This document shows, one piece after another, positions 8,559-17,012 of a stretch of DNA of 64,000 nucleotides. Origin of the DNA: Herbidospora yilanensis (GTDB lineage: Bacteria > Actinomycetota > Actinomycetes > Streptosporangiales > Streptosporangiaceae); contig NZ_BBXE01000024.1 of assembly GCF_001570565.1 (NCBI RefSeq), positions 175,440 through 239,439 of the forward strand, given 5' to 3'. A model generated the notes under the pieces. That model saw nothing but the letters and a program-made list of their open reading frames with translations. It had not been told where the DNA came from and did not search any database. The position numbers and the translations under genes are program-made. Within the stretch, counting starts at the first letter, position 1, and each line of letters opens with the position of its first letter.

Positions 8559-9171
8559 TCGGCTCGGGCAGCCGGAACTCCGGGGTCAGCCGCAGCACCT
8601 GGGCGCACGCGTTGGCGAGGCTCATGCGGTGTCCCTGTGACACGTACACCGGCTTCACCCCGGTCCGGGTGCGCAGGGCGCGGCCGACCGTCTCGCCGTC
8701 GAGGACGATCGGCGTCCACGAGCCGCGCTCGGCGGCGGGGGGCTCGTGCGTGCCCACGAACGCCGTCTTGGCCACCCCGATCGCCGGCAGTCCCGTCAGC
8801 ACGCCCAGATGGCAGGCCAGCCCGAACCGGCGGGGGTGCGCCACCCCGTAGCCGTCGCAGACCAGCAGGCCGGGGGTGACCGACAGGCGGGAGAGCGCCG
8901 TCAGCAGGGGCGGGATCTCGCGGAACGCGAACAGCCCCGGCACGTAAGGGAACCGGGCCCTCTCCCGCGCCACCGCCTGGTCGACGACGTTGAGCGAGGA
9001 GTCGAGCACGACGACGGCTCCGGTCACCGTGTCGTCGGCCGCGTAGCCCACGTCGAGACCGGCCGTGAAGCCGATCTCCGCGGGCCCTTCCGAGGCCAGG
9101 TCGGCGAGCGGGCGGAGCCGCGACTGGATCTCCGTCGCCTCGGCGACGGTGGCCGGTTCGTCCCAGGTCAT
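8527..9171 (-). CDS. nfi: Endonuclease V
   Basis: A 214-residue deoxyinosine-specific endonuclease that nicks DNA (or inosine RNA) one base 3' of the lesion, removing deaminated adenine. The family active-site residues are visible: Asp in GLDVGYA, Glu in FAFREIPPLL and Asp in VCDGYGVAHPRRFG. The YVPGL segment matches the lesion-reading wedge. The ATG at 9171 is preferred to one at 9207, which would run into the divergent tetR gene and adds residues not seen in the family. Confidence 0.93.
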   Translation of the reverse strand: MTWDEPATVAEATEIQSRLRPLADLASEGPAEIGFTAGLDVGYAADDTVTGAVVVLDSSLNVVDQAVARERARFPYVPGLFAFREIPPLLTALSRLSVTPGLLVCDGYGVAHPRRFGLACHLGVLTGLPAIGVAKTAFVGTHEPPAAERGSWTPIVLDGETVGRALRTRTGVKPVYVSQGHRMSLANACAQVLRLTPEFRLPEPIRLADRLSRT

Positions 9172-9200
9172 CCCCACCAGGCCCACCGTAGACTGCCGGA

Positions 9201-9782
9201 ATGACACGAGCGGGAGGTACGCGTGCCGCGCTGCTCGACGCAGCGCTCGCGGTGTTCAACGAGCGTACCTATGGCGACACCCCGGTGGCCGTGGTGGCCG
9301 ATCGGGCGGGGGTGTCGGTGGGCACCCTCTATCGATATTTCCCCAGCAAGGAGGCGCTGGGGAACGCCGTCTACCGGCTCTGGAAGCAGCGGCTGGCCGA
9401 GCGGCTCGCGGCGGAGCGGTCGGCCGGCGCGTCCTACGAGAGCACGTTCGCGGCCATGTTCCGCACGTTCGTCGGGTTCGCGGCCGACCACCCGGAGGCG
9501 TTCGCGTTCCTCGAACTCCAGCAGCACGAGAGCTACCTCGACGTCGACAGCCGGACCGCCTCGACCTCCATCGACCAGACGGCGGTCGACTTCGTCGTCC
9601 AGGGGCAGCGGGCGGGAGAGATCCGGGCCGGTGACCCTCGGATGCTGGTCGCGCTCGTCTACGGCGCCCTGGTCGGTCTGGTGAAGGCGCGGCGCGCGGG
9701 GCTGCGGCTGACCGATGAGGATCTGGCGGCGGCGCGGGCGGCCACGTGGGCGCTGCTTGACGTACGATCCCAAGCGGAGTGA
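9201..9782 (+). CDS. TetR family transcriptional regulator
   Basis: A 193-residue repressor with an N-terminal helix-turn-helix (VVADRAGVSVGTLYRYFPSKEAL) and a C-terminal effector domain. Its stop codon lies inside a perfect palindrome at 9774-9795 that also serves as leader of the molybdenum hydroxylase operon. This arrangement points to control of that operon, with an aldehyde or heterocycle as possible inducer. It is divergent from endonuclease V with 29 bases between starts. Confidence 0.9.
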   Translation: MTRAGGTRAALLDAALAVFNERTYGDTPVAVVADRAGVSVGTLYRYFPSKEALGNAVYRLWKQRLAERLAAERSAGASYESTFAAMFRTFVGFAADHPEAFAFLELQQHESYLDVDSRTASTSIDQTAVDFVVQGQRAGEIRAGDPRMLVALVYGALVGLVKARRAGLRLTDEDLAAARAATWALLDVRSQAE

Positions 9783-9795
9783 ACATTCACTCCGC
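9774..9795. promoter_or_regulatory. TetR-type palindromic operator
   Basis: GCGGAGTGAA and TTCACTCCGC form a perfect 10-base inverted repeat around CA. The core GTGAA..TTCAC is a common TetR-family operator form. It covers the tetR stop and ends 24 bases before the hydroxylase ATG. Confidence 0.8.
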
Positions 9796-9819
9796 ATAAC
9801 GGCCGAAGGGAAGCCTCCG

Positions 9820-12339
9820 ATGCGCCTGACGTTCAACGGCGGTCCACGCGAGCACGACCCCGGTCCCGACGACACCGCCGCCGACGTGATCCGGACGGTG
9901 TTCGGGGCCACCGGCACCAAGGTCGCCTGCGGCGCCGGGGTCTGCGGGGCCTGCACGATCCTCGTCGACGGCGAGCCGAAGGCGTCCTGCCTGCTGCCGG
10001 CCGCCCATCTGGACGGGGCTGAGGTCACCACCGTCGAGGGGGTCGGTGGTGACCACCCCGTCCAGCGGGCGTTCGTCGAGTGCGACGCGCTCCAGTGCGG
10101 GTTCTGCACGCCGGGCTTCGTGACCGAGGCCGTGGCCTTCCACGACCGCTGGCGTAAAGACCGCGAGGGCACGCCCTCCCGTGAGGAGGTCGCCGACGCG
10201 CTGACCGGGCACCTGTGCCGGTGCGGGGCCTACGAGAACATCCTCACCGCCGTCCGGCAGGCCTGCTCGGGTGTGTTCGACGACCGCGAGCCGGTGCCCG
10301 CCCGGGTCGAGGCCCCGGCCAAGGTCACCGGCACGGCCGAATACACGGTCGACGTGACCCTCCCGGGCATGCTCCACGGCGTGATCGTGCGCTCCCGGCT
10401 TCCGCACGCCCGGGTCACGGTCGAACTGCCCGAGGGTTCGGTACGCCTCCTCGACGGCGACGTCGTCCGCTACGCCGGCCAGCCGATCGCGGCGGTGGCC
10501 GCCGAGACGCCCGCCCAGGCCGGAGAGCTCGCCGGGCGGGTCACGGTCGCCTACGAGCCGCTGCCCTCCGTCGTCGACCCCGGCGAGGCCCGGCGGGCCG
10601 GCGCCCCGGTGATCTTCCCCGACGCCGCCGCCCAGAAGAAGGCGCCCTCCAGCGCCGAAGGCGCCGGATTCCCGGGCCGGTGGCGGGGCAACGTCCGGTC
10701 CGGGTACGCCTCGGCCTGGCGGGGCCGCACCGCCCGGCGCCGGCTCGACGCCGCCGAGGAGCGGAACGCGCCCGGCTACTTCGCCGCCACGTTCACCACC
10801 GCCGGTCAGTCGCACACCGCGCTCGAACCGCACGCCTCGGTGGCCGACTGGCGGGCCGACGGGCTGACGCTCTACACCTCCACCCAGGCGCTCCCGCACC
10901 TGAAGGCCGCCGCCGCCAAACGCTGGAATCCGCCGAAGGTCGAGGTCGTCGCCCATCACGTCGGCGGCGGATTCGGCGCCAAGCTCGGCCTCGGCGCCGA
11001 CGCCGTCGCCGCCGTGGAACTCTCCCGGAAGCTCGGCCGCCCGGTCAGGGTCGCGATGTCCCGCGCCGAGGAGCTCACCGACACCGGCTACCGCCCCGGC
11101 ACCCGCTCGGAGCTGCGGATGCTCGGCACCCCGGCCGGCGGGCTGGCCGCGATCGAGCTCGACGTCTCCGGCCACGGCGGTGTCTCGACCGGCTCCATGG
11201 TCGCGACCCTGGGCCTGCTCATGTACGGCCGGGGCCCCCGCCACTTCCGCGACCGCGACGTCGTCGGCAACGCGCCCCCGGCCAGCCCCTTCCGGGGACC
11301 GGGCGGCCCGCCGTTCGCGTGGGCGGTCGAGCAGGGCGTCGACGAGATCGCCCACCGGCTCGGCGCCGACCCGCTCCGGCTCCGCCGCACCTGGGACGGC
11401 AACCGCCGCCGCCGCGCCCTCTACGAGATCGCCGGCGAACTCCCGCTCTGGCGCGACCGCCCCACGACGCCCCAGACGGGCCGTCACCGCCGCGGTGTCG
11501 GGGCCGCCGCGGCCAACTGGATCTACACCGCCGACCTCGACACCAAGGTCGAGCTCACGGTGCGCGACGGCCGGATCGTCGCCCGGACCGCCACCCAGGA
11601 CATCGGCACCGGCGTCCGGACCGTCATCCGCAACACCGTCAGGGAGGTCTTCCCGGACGCCGACATCGTCGTCGAGGTCGGCCACTCCCACGCGCCCCAC
11701 GGCCCGGTCGCCGGTGGCAGCCGGTCGACCGCCTCGGTCGGCCCGGCCGCCCGCGACGCGGCCCGGAAACTCGCCGCGCACCTCGGCGGCAAGCCCGTCG
11801 GCGAGGCCGAGGGCGTGACCGTCCTCGGCGAACGGCCCAAGGACCGGCGCGGTTCGGCGGTCCCGGTGTCGATGGACCACCTGCGGATCGGCCGAGGGCT
11901 GGCGGGGGCCGTGCACATCACCGAAGTGGAGGTCGACACCCTGCTCGGCCACACGCGGGTCACCCGGGTGTGGGGCGGCATCGCCGCCGGCGCGATCTAC
12001 AACCGGGCGGCCGCCCGCAACCAGTGTGAGGGCGGCATCGTGCAGGGCATCGGCTACGCCCTCTACGAGGAGCGGCTCACCGACCCGCGCACGGGGGTGG
12101 TCCTGTCGGCGAACCTGGAGGACTACCGCCTGCCGGGCGTCAAGGACACCCCCGAGATGACCATCCACTTCCACGAGGACGGCTGGGACCACGTCCCGGG
12201 CGGCGGCATCGGGCTCGGCGAGGTGTGCACCATCTCGGTCGCCGCCTCGGTGGGCAACGCGATTTTCAACGCGACCGGCTTCCGCCCGCTCGACCTGCCC
12301 GTCCGCCCCGACCGCCTGCTCGAAGGGATGCCCCGATGA
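9820..12339 (+). CDS. Molybdenum hydroxylase, fused 2Fe-2S and molybdopterin subunits
   Basis: An 839-residue protein that joins two chains usually made separately. Residues 1-150 form the ferredoxin-like subunit: Cys37-x4-Cys42-x2-Cys45 for the first 2Fe-2S cluster, then CGFCTPGF and CRCGAY for the second. Residues 165-839 form the molybdopterin-binding subunit of the xanthine dehydrogenase/aldehyde oxidase family. It has GGGFGAK, FRGPGGPP, GGSRST and a C-terminal GIGLGEV in which Glu fits the catalytic base position. Such enzymes hydroxylate aldehydes or N-heterocycles with water and pass electrons to Fe-S and FAD. It overlaps the FAD gene by 4 bases. The start at 9820 follows GAAGGGAAG. 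The substrate is not determined. Confidence 0.88.
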   Translation: MRLTFNGGPREHDPGPDDTAADVIRTVFGATGTKVACGAGVCGACTILVDGEPKASCLLPAAHLDGAEVTTVEGVGGDHPVQRAFVECDALQCGFCTPGFVTEAVAFHDRWRKDREGTPSREEVADALTGHLCRCGAYENILTAVRQACSGVFDDREPVPARVEAPAKVTGTAEYTVDVTLPGMLHGVIVRSRLPHARVTVELPEGSVRLLDGDVVRYAGQPIAAVAAETPAQAGELAGRVTVAYEPLPSVVDPGEARRAGAPVIFPDAAAQKKAPSSAEGAGFPGRWRGNVRSGYASAWRGRTARRRLDAAEERNAPGYFAATFTTAGQSHTALEPHASVADWRADGLTLYTSTQALPHLKAAAAKRWNPPKVEVVAHHVGGGFGAKLGLGADAVAAVELSRKLGRPVRVAMSRAEELTDTGYRPGTRSELRMLGTPAGGLAAIELDVSGHGGVSTGSMVATLGLLMYGRGPRHFRDRDVVGNAPPASPFRGPGGPPFAWAVEQGVDEIAHRLGADPLRLRRTWDGNRRRRALYEIAGELPLWRDRPTTPQTGRHRRGVGAAAANWIYTADLDTKVELTVRDGRIVARTATQDIGTGVRTVIRNTVREVFPDADIVVEVGHSHAPHGPVAGGSRSTASVGPAARDAARKLAAHLGGKPVGEAEGVTVLGERPKDRRGSAVPVSMDHLRIGRGLAGAVHITEVEVDTLLGHTRVTRVWGGIAAGAIYNRAAARNQCEGGIVQGIGYALYEERLTDPRTGVVLSANLEDYRLPGVKDTPEMTIHFHEDGWDHVPGGGIGLGEVCTISVAASVGNAIFNATGFRPLDLPVRPDRLLEGMPR

Positions 12340-13208
12340 CCGAATACCGGGCCGGCGGGACCGATCTGATGGAACGCCGCGCGTCGGGCCGCTCGACCGG
12401 CCCGATCGTCGATCTGCGCGACCGGGGCCTCCGGTCGATCGAGACCACCGAAAAGGGCGGGTTCCGGATCGGCGCGATGGTCACCGTCGACACCCTGGCG
12501 ACCGACCCCCGCCTCCGGGCCGCCTACCCCGCCCTCGCGCTGACGGCCGGCGCGCTGGCGACGCCGCAGATCAGGCGGGCCGCCACGCTCGGCGGGGTGC
12601 TGCTCCAGCGCACCCGCTGCCGCTACTACCGCAACGAGCACTACGAGTGCCTGAAGACCGGCGGCGAGGGTTGCCCGGCGCGCGGCAACCCCGGCGAGCG
12701 CGCCGTCGTGCTCGACCTCGGCCCGTGCGTCGCGCCGCACCCGTCGTCGGTGGCGATGGCGCTGCTCACCTACGACGCCGTCGCCGAGATCGAAGAGCGG
12801 CCCGCGAGACCCGTGGCCGGCCTCTACGGCGACGGCGCCCGCGACCACCTGCTCGACGCGTCCGACCTGCTCACCGCGGTCACCCTGCCGCCGCCGGTCG
12901 ACGGCGAACGCGCCGGGTACGGGCGTGCGACCGGCCGCGCCTCGGCCGAGTGGCCGCTGGCCGAGGCGGTCGCCCACCTGACGGTGCGCGACGGCGTGAT
13001 CGTCCGGGCCGGGGTGGCCGTCGGGGGAGTGGCGGCGGTGCCGCTCCGGCTGCCCGGCGTCGAGGCGGCGCTCACGGGCGGCGCGCCGTCGGAGGGGCTG
13101 TTCGCACGGGCGGCCCGCCTCGACTGGTCCCCGGCGTTCCCCGAGACGGCCTACAAGATCCCGATGACGGCGACGCTGATCGGCGACGTGCTGGCTCAGG
13201 CCCTGTAG
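12336..13208 (+). CDS. FAD-binding subunit of molybdenum hydroxylase
   Basis: A 290-residue CoxM/XdhB-type subunit that takes electrons from the Fe-S clusters to FAD. AGGTDL near residue 7 and a middle ATLGGVLLQRTRC segment are typical of the FAD fold. A cysteine-rich insertion near residues 92-115 (CRYYR..HYEC......GC) resembles the 4Fe-4S insertion known in PaoB/YagS, so this complex is closer to periplasmic-type aldehyde oxidoreductase PaoABC than to classical xanthine dehydrogenase. No Tat signal is visible here. Its ATG overlaps the upstream stop, giving 1:1 coupling. Its 3' end overlaps the convergent helicase gene by 13 bases. Confidence 0.85.
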   Translation: MTEYRAGGTDLMERRASGRSTGPIVDLRDRGLRSIETTEKGGFRIGAMVTVDTLATDPRLRAAYPALALTAGALATPQIRRAATLGGVLLQRTRCRYYRNEHYECLKTGGEGCPARGNPGERAVVLDLGPCVAPHPSSVAMALLTYDAVAEIEERPARPVAGLYGDGARDHLLDASDLLTAVTLPPPVDGERAGYGRATGRASAEWPLAEAVAHLTVRDGVIVRAGVAVGGVAAVPLRLPGVEAALTGGAPSEGLFARAARLDWSPAFPETAYKIPMTATLIGDVLAQAL

Positions 13209-14488
13209 TTCTCCAGGTGGGCCAGGACCGCGTGGTTCGCGGCCCACCCGTCGGGGAACTTGATCGGCACGTTGAGCTGCACCCTCGGGCTCATCGGGTG
13301 GTGGTCGAGCAGGTCGGCGATGCCCGCGCGGGCCACCACGACGCAGGCGTGCCGGTGCCGCGAGGTCAGCACGCAGAGCCGCCCCGACTCCAGGTGGAAG
13401 GCGGTCGCGTCGCGCCGTCCCGACAGCGGGTGGAGCACGATCGTGACGTCGTATTCGCGGCCCTGGAGCCGGTTGGCCGTGTCGACGGTGACGCCCTCGG
13501 GCGGTTCGGCCAGCTTCACCGCGGCCACCTGGTCGTTGTGGGCGCAGCCGATCGCGATCCGGTCGGGCGTCACCGGGTGGGAGCCGTGCTCGTCGTGGGC
13601 GACCGCGCCGCGCTGGACCAGCCGCCGGGCGATCTCGGCGCAGGCCTGCGCCGCCTCCGGGTCGGTGCGGACGGTGTGCCGGTTCGGCAGCTCGTAGAGG
13701 GCCCACCCGGTGGCGGCGGCCATCTCGACCGTGCGGTCGAACGGCGAGCGCATCCCCGGCACGGTCAGCTCCAGCCGCCGGGCGCCCTCCTCGGTGCCGG
13801 CGGTGAAGCCGCCCGCCGGGTAGAACGCCTCGGACACCATCGGCGCGGCGCTGGCGGGCAGCCGCCACGACACCGGCAGCCGGTGGGTGCGCAATCCGTT
13901 GAGCCGCTGGGTCACCGCGACGGCGCTCTGCAGCGGGTCCCACTTCAGGCCGGTCCACCGCTCGCTGTCGACCACGCTGAACGGGTCGAGCTGGCCCGGG
14001 TCGCCCACGAACAACGCGTGGCCGTCGGCGAACAACCGGGCCACCCCGAGGAGCTTGTCGGAGCGCATCTGGTAGGCCTCGTCGACGATCGCCCACTTCC
14101 AGCTCCGGTCGGCCACGTAGGCCCACTTGTCGGCGGTGGCGGTGACGACCTGGCAGGCGTCGACCTGGGCGATCTTGCTGCCGGTGGTGACGGCGGCGTG
14201 GCGGCGGACCCGCTCGGGCGGGTCGAAGCCCTCGGCGTGCAGCCGCCCGATCGTCAGCTCGGGGGAGCGCCGCGCCAGCCGGTCGACGAGGTCGTCGACC
14301 TGCTCGTTGGTCTGCGCCACGATCATCAGCCGCTCGCCCTTGGCGGCGATGGCGGCCGTGGTCTCGACGACCAGCGTGGTCTTCCCGGCGCCCGGGGGCG
14401 AGTCGACGACCAGGCCCGGCGAGGCCGCGCTGGTGTAGTCGGCCAGGATCGTCTCGGTGGCCGCCCTGGCGGCTTCTGCGGGGGTCAT
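13196..14488 (-). CDS. Superfamily 1 helicase-like ATPase
   Basis: A 430-residue ATPase, last gene of a four-gene overlapping operon. Helicase motifs in order: motif I SPPGAGKTTLV near residue 30, motif II AIVDEAYQM, motif III FVGDPGQLDPF, motif IV SWRLP, motif V ANRLQGREYD and motif VI VLTSRHRHACVVVAR. This layout is of the Dna2/UPF1/RecD-like SF1 group, but the protein is compact and has no fused nuclease. The nuclease is probably supplied by the gene two steps upstream. Its ATG overlaps the previous stop (ATGA). Its role in repair, recombination or defence is not known. Confidence 0.75.
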   Translation of the reverse strand: MTPAEAARAATETILADYTSAASPGLVVDSPPGAGKTTLVVETTAAIAAKGERLMIVAQTNEQVDDLVDRLARRSPELTIGRLHAEGFDPPERVRRHAAVTTGSKIAQVDACQVVTATADKWAYVADRSWKWAIVDEAYQMRSDKLLGVARLFADGHALFVGDPGQLDPFSVVDSERWTGLKWDPLQSAVAVTQRLNGLRTHRLPVSWRLPASAAPMVSEAFYPAGGFTAGTEEGARRLELTVPGMRSPFDRTVEMAAATGWALYELPNRHTVRTDPEAAQACAEIARRLVQRGAVAHDEHGSHPVTPDRIAIGCAHNDQVAAVKLAEPPEGVTVDTANRLQGREYDVTIVLHPLSGRRDATAFHLESGRLCVLTSRHRHACVVVARAGIADLLDHHPMSPRVQLNVPIKFPDGWAANHAVLAHLENYRA

Positions 14489-15942
14489 GACCAGGGCTCC
14501 GCGGCGTCGTCGTCGGTCGGCACGTAGTCGGGCGGCGGGCCGCCGTGGGTCCACGGCGTCTCCTCGCGCGGCGGCAGCGGCGCGCGGCGCGACTCGCCGG
14601 GGTCGAGCTCGGTGTAGCAGATCACGGTCCCGACCCCGGGCACGCTGCCCTCGGCGGGCTGCGAGCCCCGGCCCATGCCGTCGTCGATCTGCACGGTCAC
14701 CATGCGGTCGGCCAACGAGGTGATCGTCGCCGACTGGCGCGGCCGGGAGGGCGAGCGCACCTTCTTGCCCTTCGCCAGGCGTACCGGATCGGAGGTCTCG
14801 ATCGTCACCAGGGGACGCGGGACCTCGCGCTTGCCGCCCGGCGGCACGATGCGCCGGGTCAGGTCGACGGCCACGACCTCGCCCGCGAACGCCACGCCGT
14901 CGGCCCGGTATTCGGCCATCACGAGCGGGTCGTCGAAGGCGCGGGTCGCCTCGAACGACTGCTGCGCCGCCTCCAGCCGGGCCAGCCGCTTGGCCGCCGC
15001 GACCGCGCTGTCGCGCTTGCCCTGCGGCAGGCCGCCGCCGTCGATCCAGGCGCGGTGGAGGGCGACGTGGACACGGTCGCGCTCCCAGCGGGTGGTCGCG
15101 CCGGGCGACTCCTTCAGGGCCGCGAGCAGACCGATCGCCTGCCACATGCGGTCCCACGTGGGCCGCAACTGGCCGTGCAGCGCCTCCTCGACCTGCGTGG
15201 CCGAACCGGTCACGTCGTAGTGCTCGATCGCCTTCTGGAGCTCCTGCCGGTCGAACTCGGGATGGGTGTCGGGACCGGCGGGCGGGGTCAGCGGATCGTC
15301 GGCCAGCGCCGCCGCCTCGGGGCCGGTCAGGCCCTCGGGCGGGTCGATCCAGCCGAGCAGCGCGGCCAGGTCGGCGTCTTCGACGGCGCTCTGGCCGGTC
15401 ACCCAGTGGGCGGTCAGCAGGTCGGTCATCGCCACCATCAGCGACGACCCGGCGAACTCGCTCTGCTCGGCCAGGAAGGTCAGCCACCGGCCCAGCATCG
15501 GCACCGCCGGGTCGACCGCGTAGGGCCCGGTCGTGCGCCGGAACCGCGACGAACGCCCCAGCTTGGCGGCGAACTCCACCCCGCCGGGGCTCGGCACGAC
15601 GATCTGCGGCGCGTCGAGGCACCGCTCGAACGGCGTCTTCGCCTCGACCGTCTCGACCTGCCGGGAGATCCGGTCGATGTAGGGCAGCAGCACCGCCCCG
15701 AGGTCGGCGAGGAACTGGAACCGCAGGTCGCGGTTGCGCGGCTGCGGCACCACGAGCAGCGTCGGCCGCCGCGGATCGGTGCCGACCATCGCGCCGAGCG
15801 GCGCGGCGGCCTCACCGGCCAGCCGGAGCGGCACGAACACCATCGGCGCCTCGGCCAGGTGGACGTGGCGCACGGTGGCGCGCGGCAGCGCCCGGCCCCG
15901 CTCCCGCGCCTTCACCTTCACGTAGGAGTGGAGCAGGCTCAC
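14485..15942 (-). CDS. Unknown protein of the helicase-nuclease operon
   Basis: A 485-residue soluble protein I cannot assign. It starts at a GTG that overlaps the preceding stop (GTGA). The first 200 residues mix beta strands and helices (MVFVPLRLAGEAAAPLGAMVG, TLLVVPQPRNRDLRFQFL). The middle (about 240-370) is helical and charged. Residues 370-450 look beta-rich (EVVAVDLTRRIVPPGGK, VTIETSDPVRLAKG), like a small OB- or SH3-type domain. The last 30 residues are acidic and Pro-rich. Strict coupling to helicase and nuclease genes suggests a structural or DNA-binding subunit. That is inference. Confidence 0.55.
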   Translation of the reverse strand: MSLLHSYVKVKARERGRALPRATVRHVHLAEAPMVFVPLRLAGEAAAPLGAMVGTDPRRPTLLVVPQPRNRDLRFQFLADLGAVLLPYIDRISRQVETVEAKTPFERCLDAPQIVVPSPGGVEFAAKLGRSSRFRRTTGPYAVDPAVPMLGRWLTFLAEQSEFAGSSLMVAMTDLLTAHWVTGQSAVEDADLAALLGWIDPPEGLTGPEAAALADDPLTPPAGPDTHPEFDRQELQKAIEHYDVTGSATQVEEALHGQLRPTWDRMWQAIGLLAALKESPGATTRWERDRVHVALHRAWIDGGGLPQGKRDSAVAAAKRLARLEAAQQSFEATRAFDDPLVMAEYRADGVAFAGEVVAVDLTRRIVPPGGKREVPRPLVTIETSDPVRLAKGKKVRSPSRPRQSATITSLADRMVTVQIDDGMGRGSQPAEGSVPGVGTVICYTELDPGESRRAPLPPREETPWTHGGPPPDYVPTDDDAAEPWS

Positions 15943-17012
15943 GCGACCGCCTCGTCGTAGAGGCGCGCGACGTGGCGGAGCCGCTCGGCGATCTCGGCCT
16001 GGTCGTCGGCCACCGGCTCGCCCGGCGTCGCGACCCGCAGCGCGGCCCGCACCGACTCGATGCCGCCCAGGTCGTCGCGGACGACGCGGCCCAGCGCGTC
16101 GAGGTGGCCCAGGTCGTGGGCCTCACGGCGGCACAGGTGGGACAACTCGCAGGCCGACAGGCACTGCGGGGCGTAGCGCGCCGGGACGGCGGCCACGGCG
16201 GCCTCGATCTGGGCCGGCGACAACGCGTCGAGGTCGAGGCTGAGGTTCTCGGGCAGCCGGTCGAGGATCGTGTCGATCCGGGTCAGCCGGGAGAGCTGGC
16301 GGGCGAGTGTGACGAGCTGGTGGCGGACGTCGACCGTGGTCGCCGTCGGCTCGTTGGTGAAGTCGCGCGGGCAGACCAGGATCACGTCGTGGGAGACCAG
16401 GTCGCGGCCGACGAGCTCGCGCAGGGCGTGGACGTAGACCGCCGCCTCGCGCGCCGCCGCCGACACCTTCGGGGTGTCGGCCTGGTCGTCGACGATCGCG
16501 AACGACTTGATCGCCACGATGTGGAACACGCCGCCGAGCTGGAAGGCGATGACGTCGGGCTCCAGGTAGACCTGCGCGCCCGCGACGTCGAGCCGCAGCA
16601 GCGGCCGGTCGAGGATCGTCGCCCGGCCGCGGCCCTCGGCAGTCTGTCGGATGACGCGGCGGGTGTGCCCGTGGCGCGCCACCTGGCCCTCGTTCCCTCC
16701 GGCGTCTTCGAGGTTGACGTAACCGGCCTCCTCGATCGGCAGGTCGAGCAGGGTGCGCAGCAGCCGCAGCAGGTGGGCCGCGCCGTTGGCCTTCACCAGG
16801 TCGGTGAACTGCTGGTTGCGCTGGATCGCGAACGGCGACTGGCCCCACCGGTCGTCGAACCGCAGCCGCCGCATCAGCCGGGGCTTGTCGATCGCCGCCG
16901 CGTCGAGGACCGCCCGCCGGTCGCACGCCGGGTTCGCCGCCAGGGCCGCGATGCTGCGCGCGTTGTGGTCCTGCCCCGGGGTGCCGCCCCGGATGGCGTC
17001 GAGCCGGTTCAT
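15939..17012 (-). CDS. Cas4/AddB-like Fe-S nuclease-fold protein
   Basis: A 357-residue protein with a PD-(D/E)XK layout. SPFAIQRNQQF at residues 59-69 resembles the opening of RecB-family nucleases. EPDVIAF holds Asp153, and IVAIKSF holds Lys169. The acidic residue expected two places before the Lys is Ala167, so activity may be altered or lost. One N-terminal Cys (Cys30) and three C-terminal ones (Cys284-x3-Cys288-x5-Cys294) match the spacing logic of the 4Fe-4S cluster in Cas4 and AddB. Its ATG overlaps the upstream stop, and it runs into the next gene by a GTGA overlap. The partner is very likely the SF1 helicase of the same operon. The family assignment is from pattern only. Confidence 0.55.
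   Translation of the reverse strand: MNRLDAIRGGTPGQDHNARSIAALAANPACDRRAVLDAAAIDKPRLMRRLRFDDRWGQSPFAIQRNQQFTDLVKANGAAHLLRLLRTLLDLPIEEAGYVNLEDAGGNEGQVARHGHTRRVIRQTAEGRGRATILDRPLLRLDVAGAQVYLEPDVIAFQLGGVFHIVAIKSFAIVDDQADTPKVSAAAREAAVYVHALRELVGRDLVSHDVILVCPRDFTNEPTATTVDVRHQLVTLARQLSRLTRIDTILDRLPENLSLDLDALSPAQIEAAVAAVPARYAPQCLSACELSHLCRREAHDLGHLDALGRVVRDDLGGIESVRAALRVATPGEPVADDQAEIAERLRHVARLYDEAVA

Noticed and set aside
9787..12192. Long open frame on the minus strand opposite the molybdenum hydroxylase
   Set aside because: Gly/Arg/Asp-rich low-complexity translation with no domain. It is a product of high GC third positions in the real plus-strand gene.
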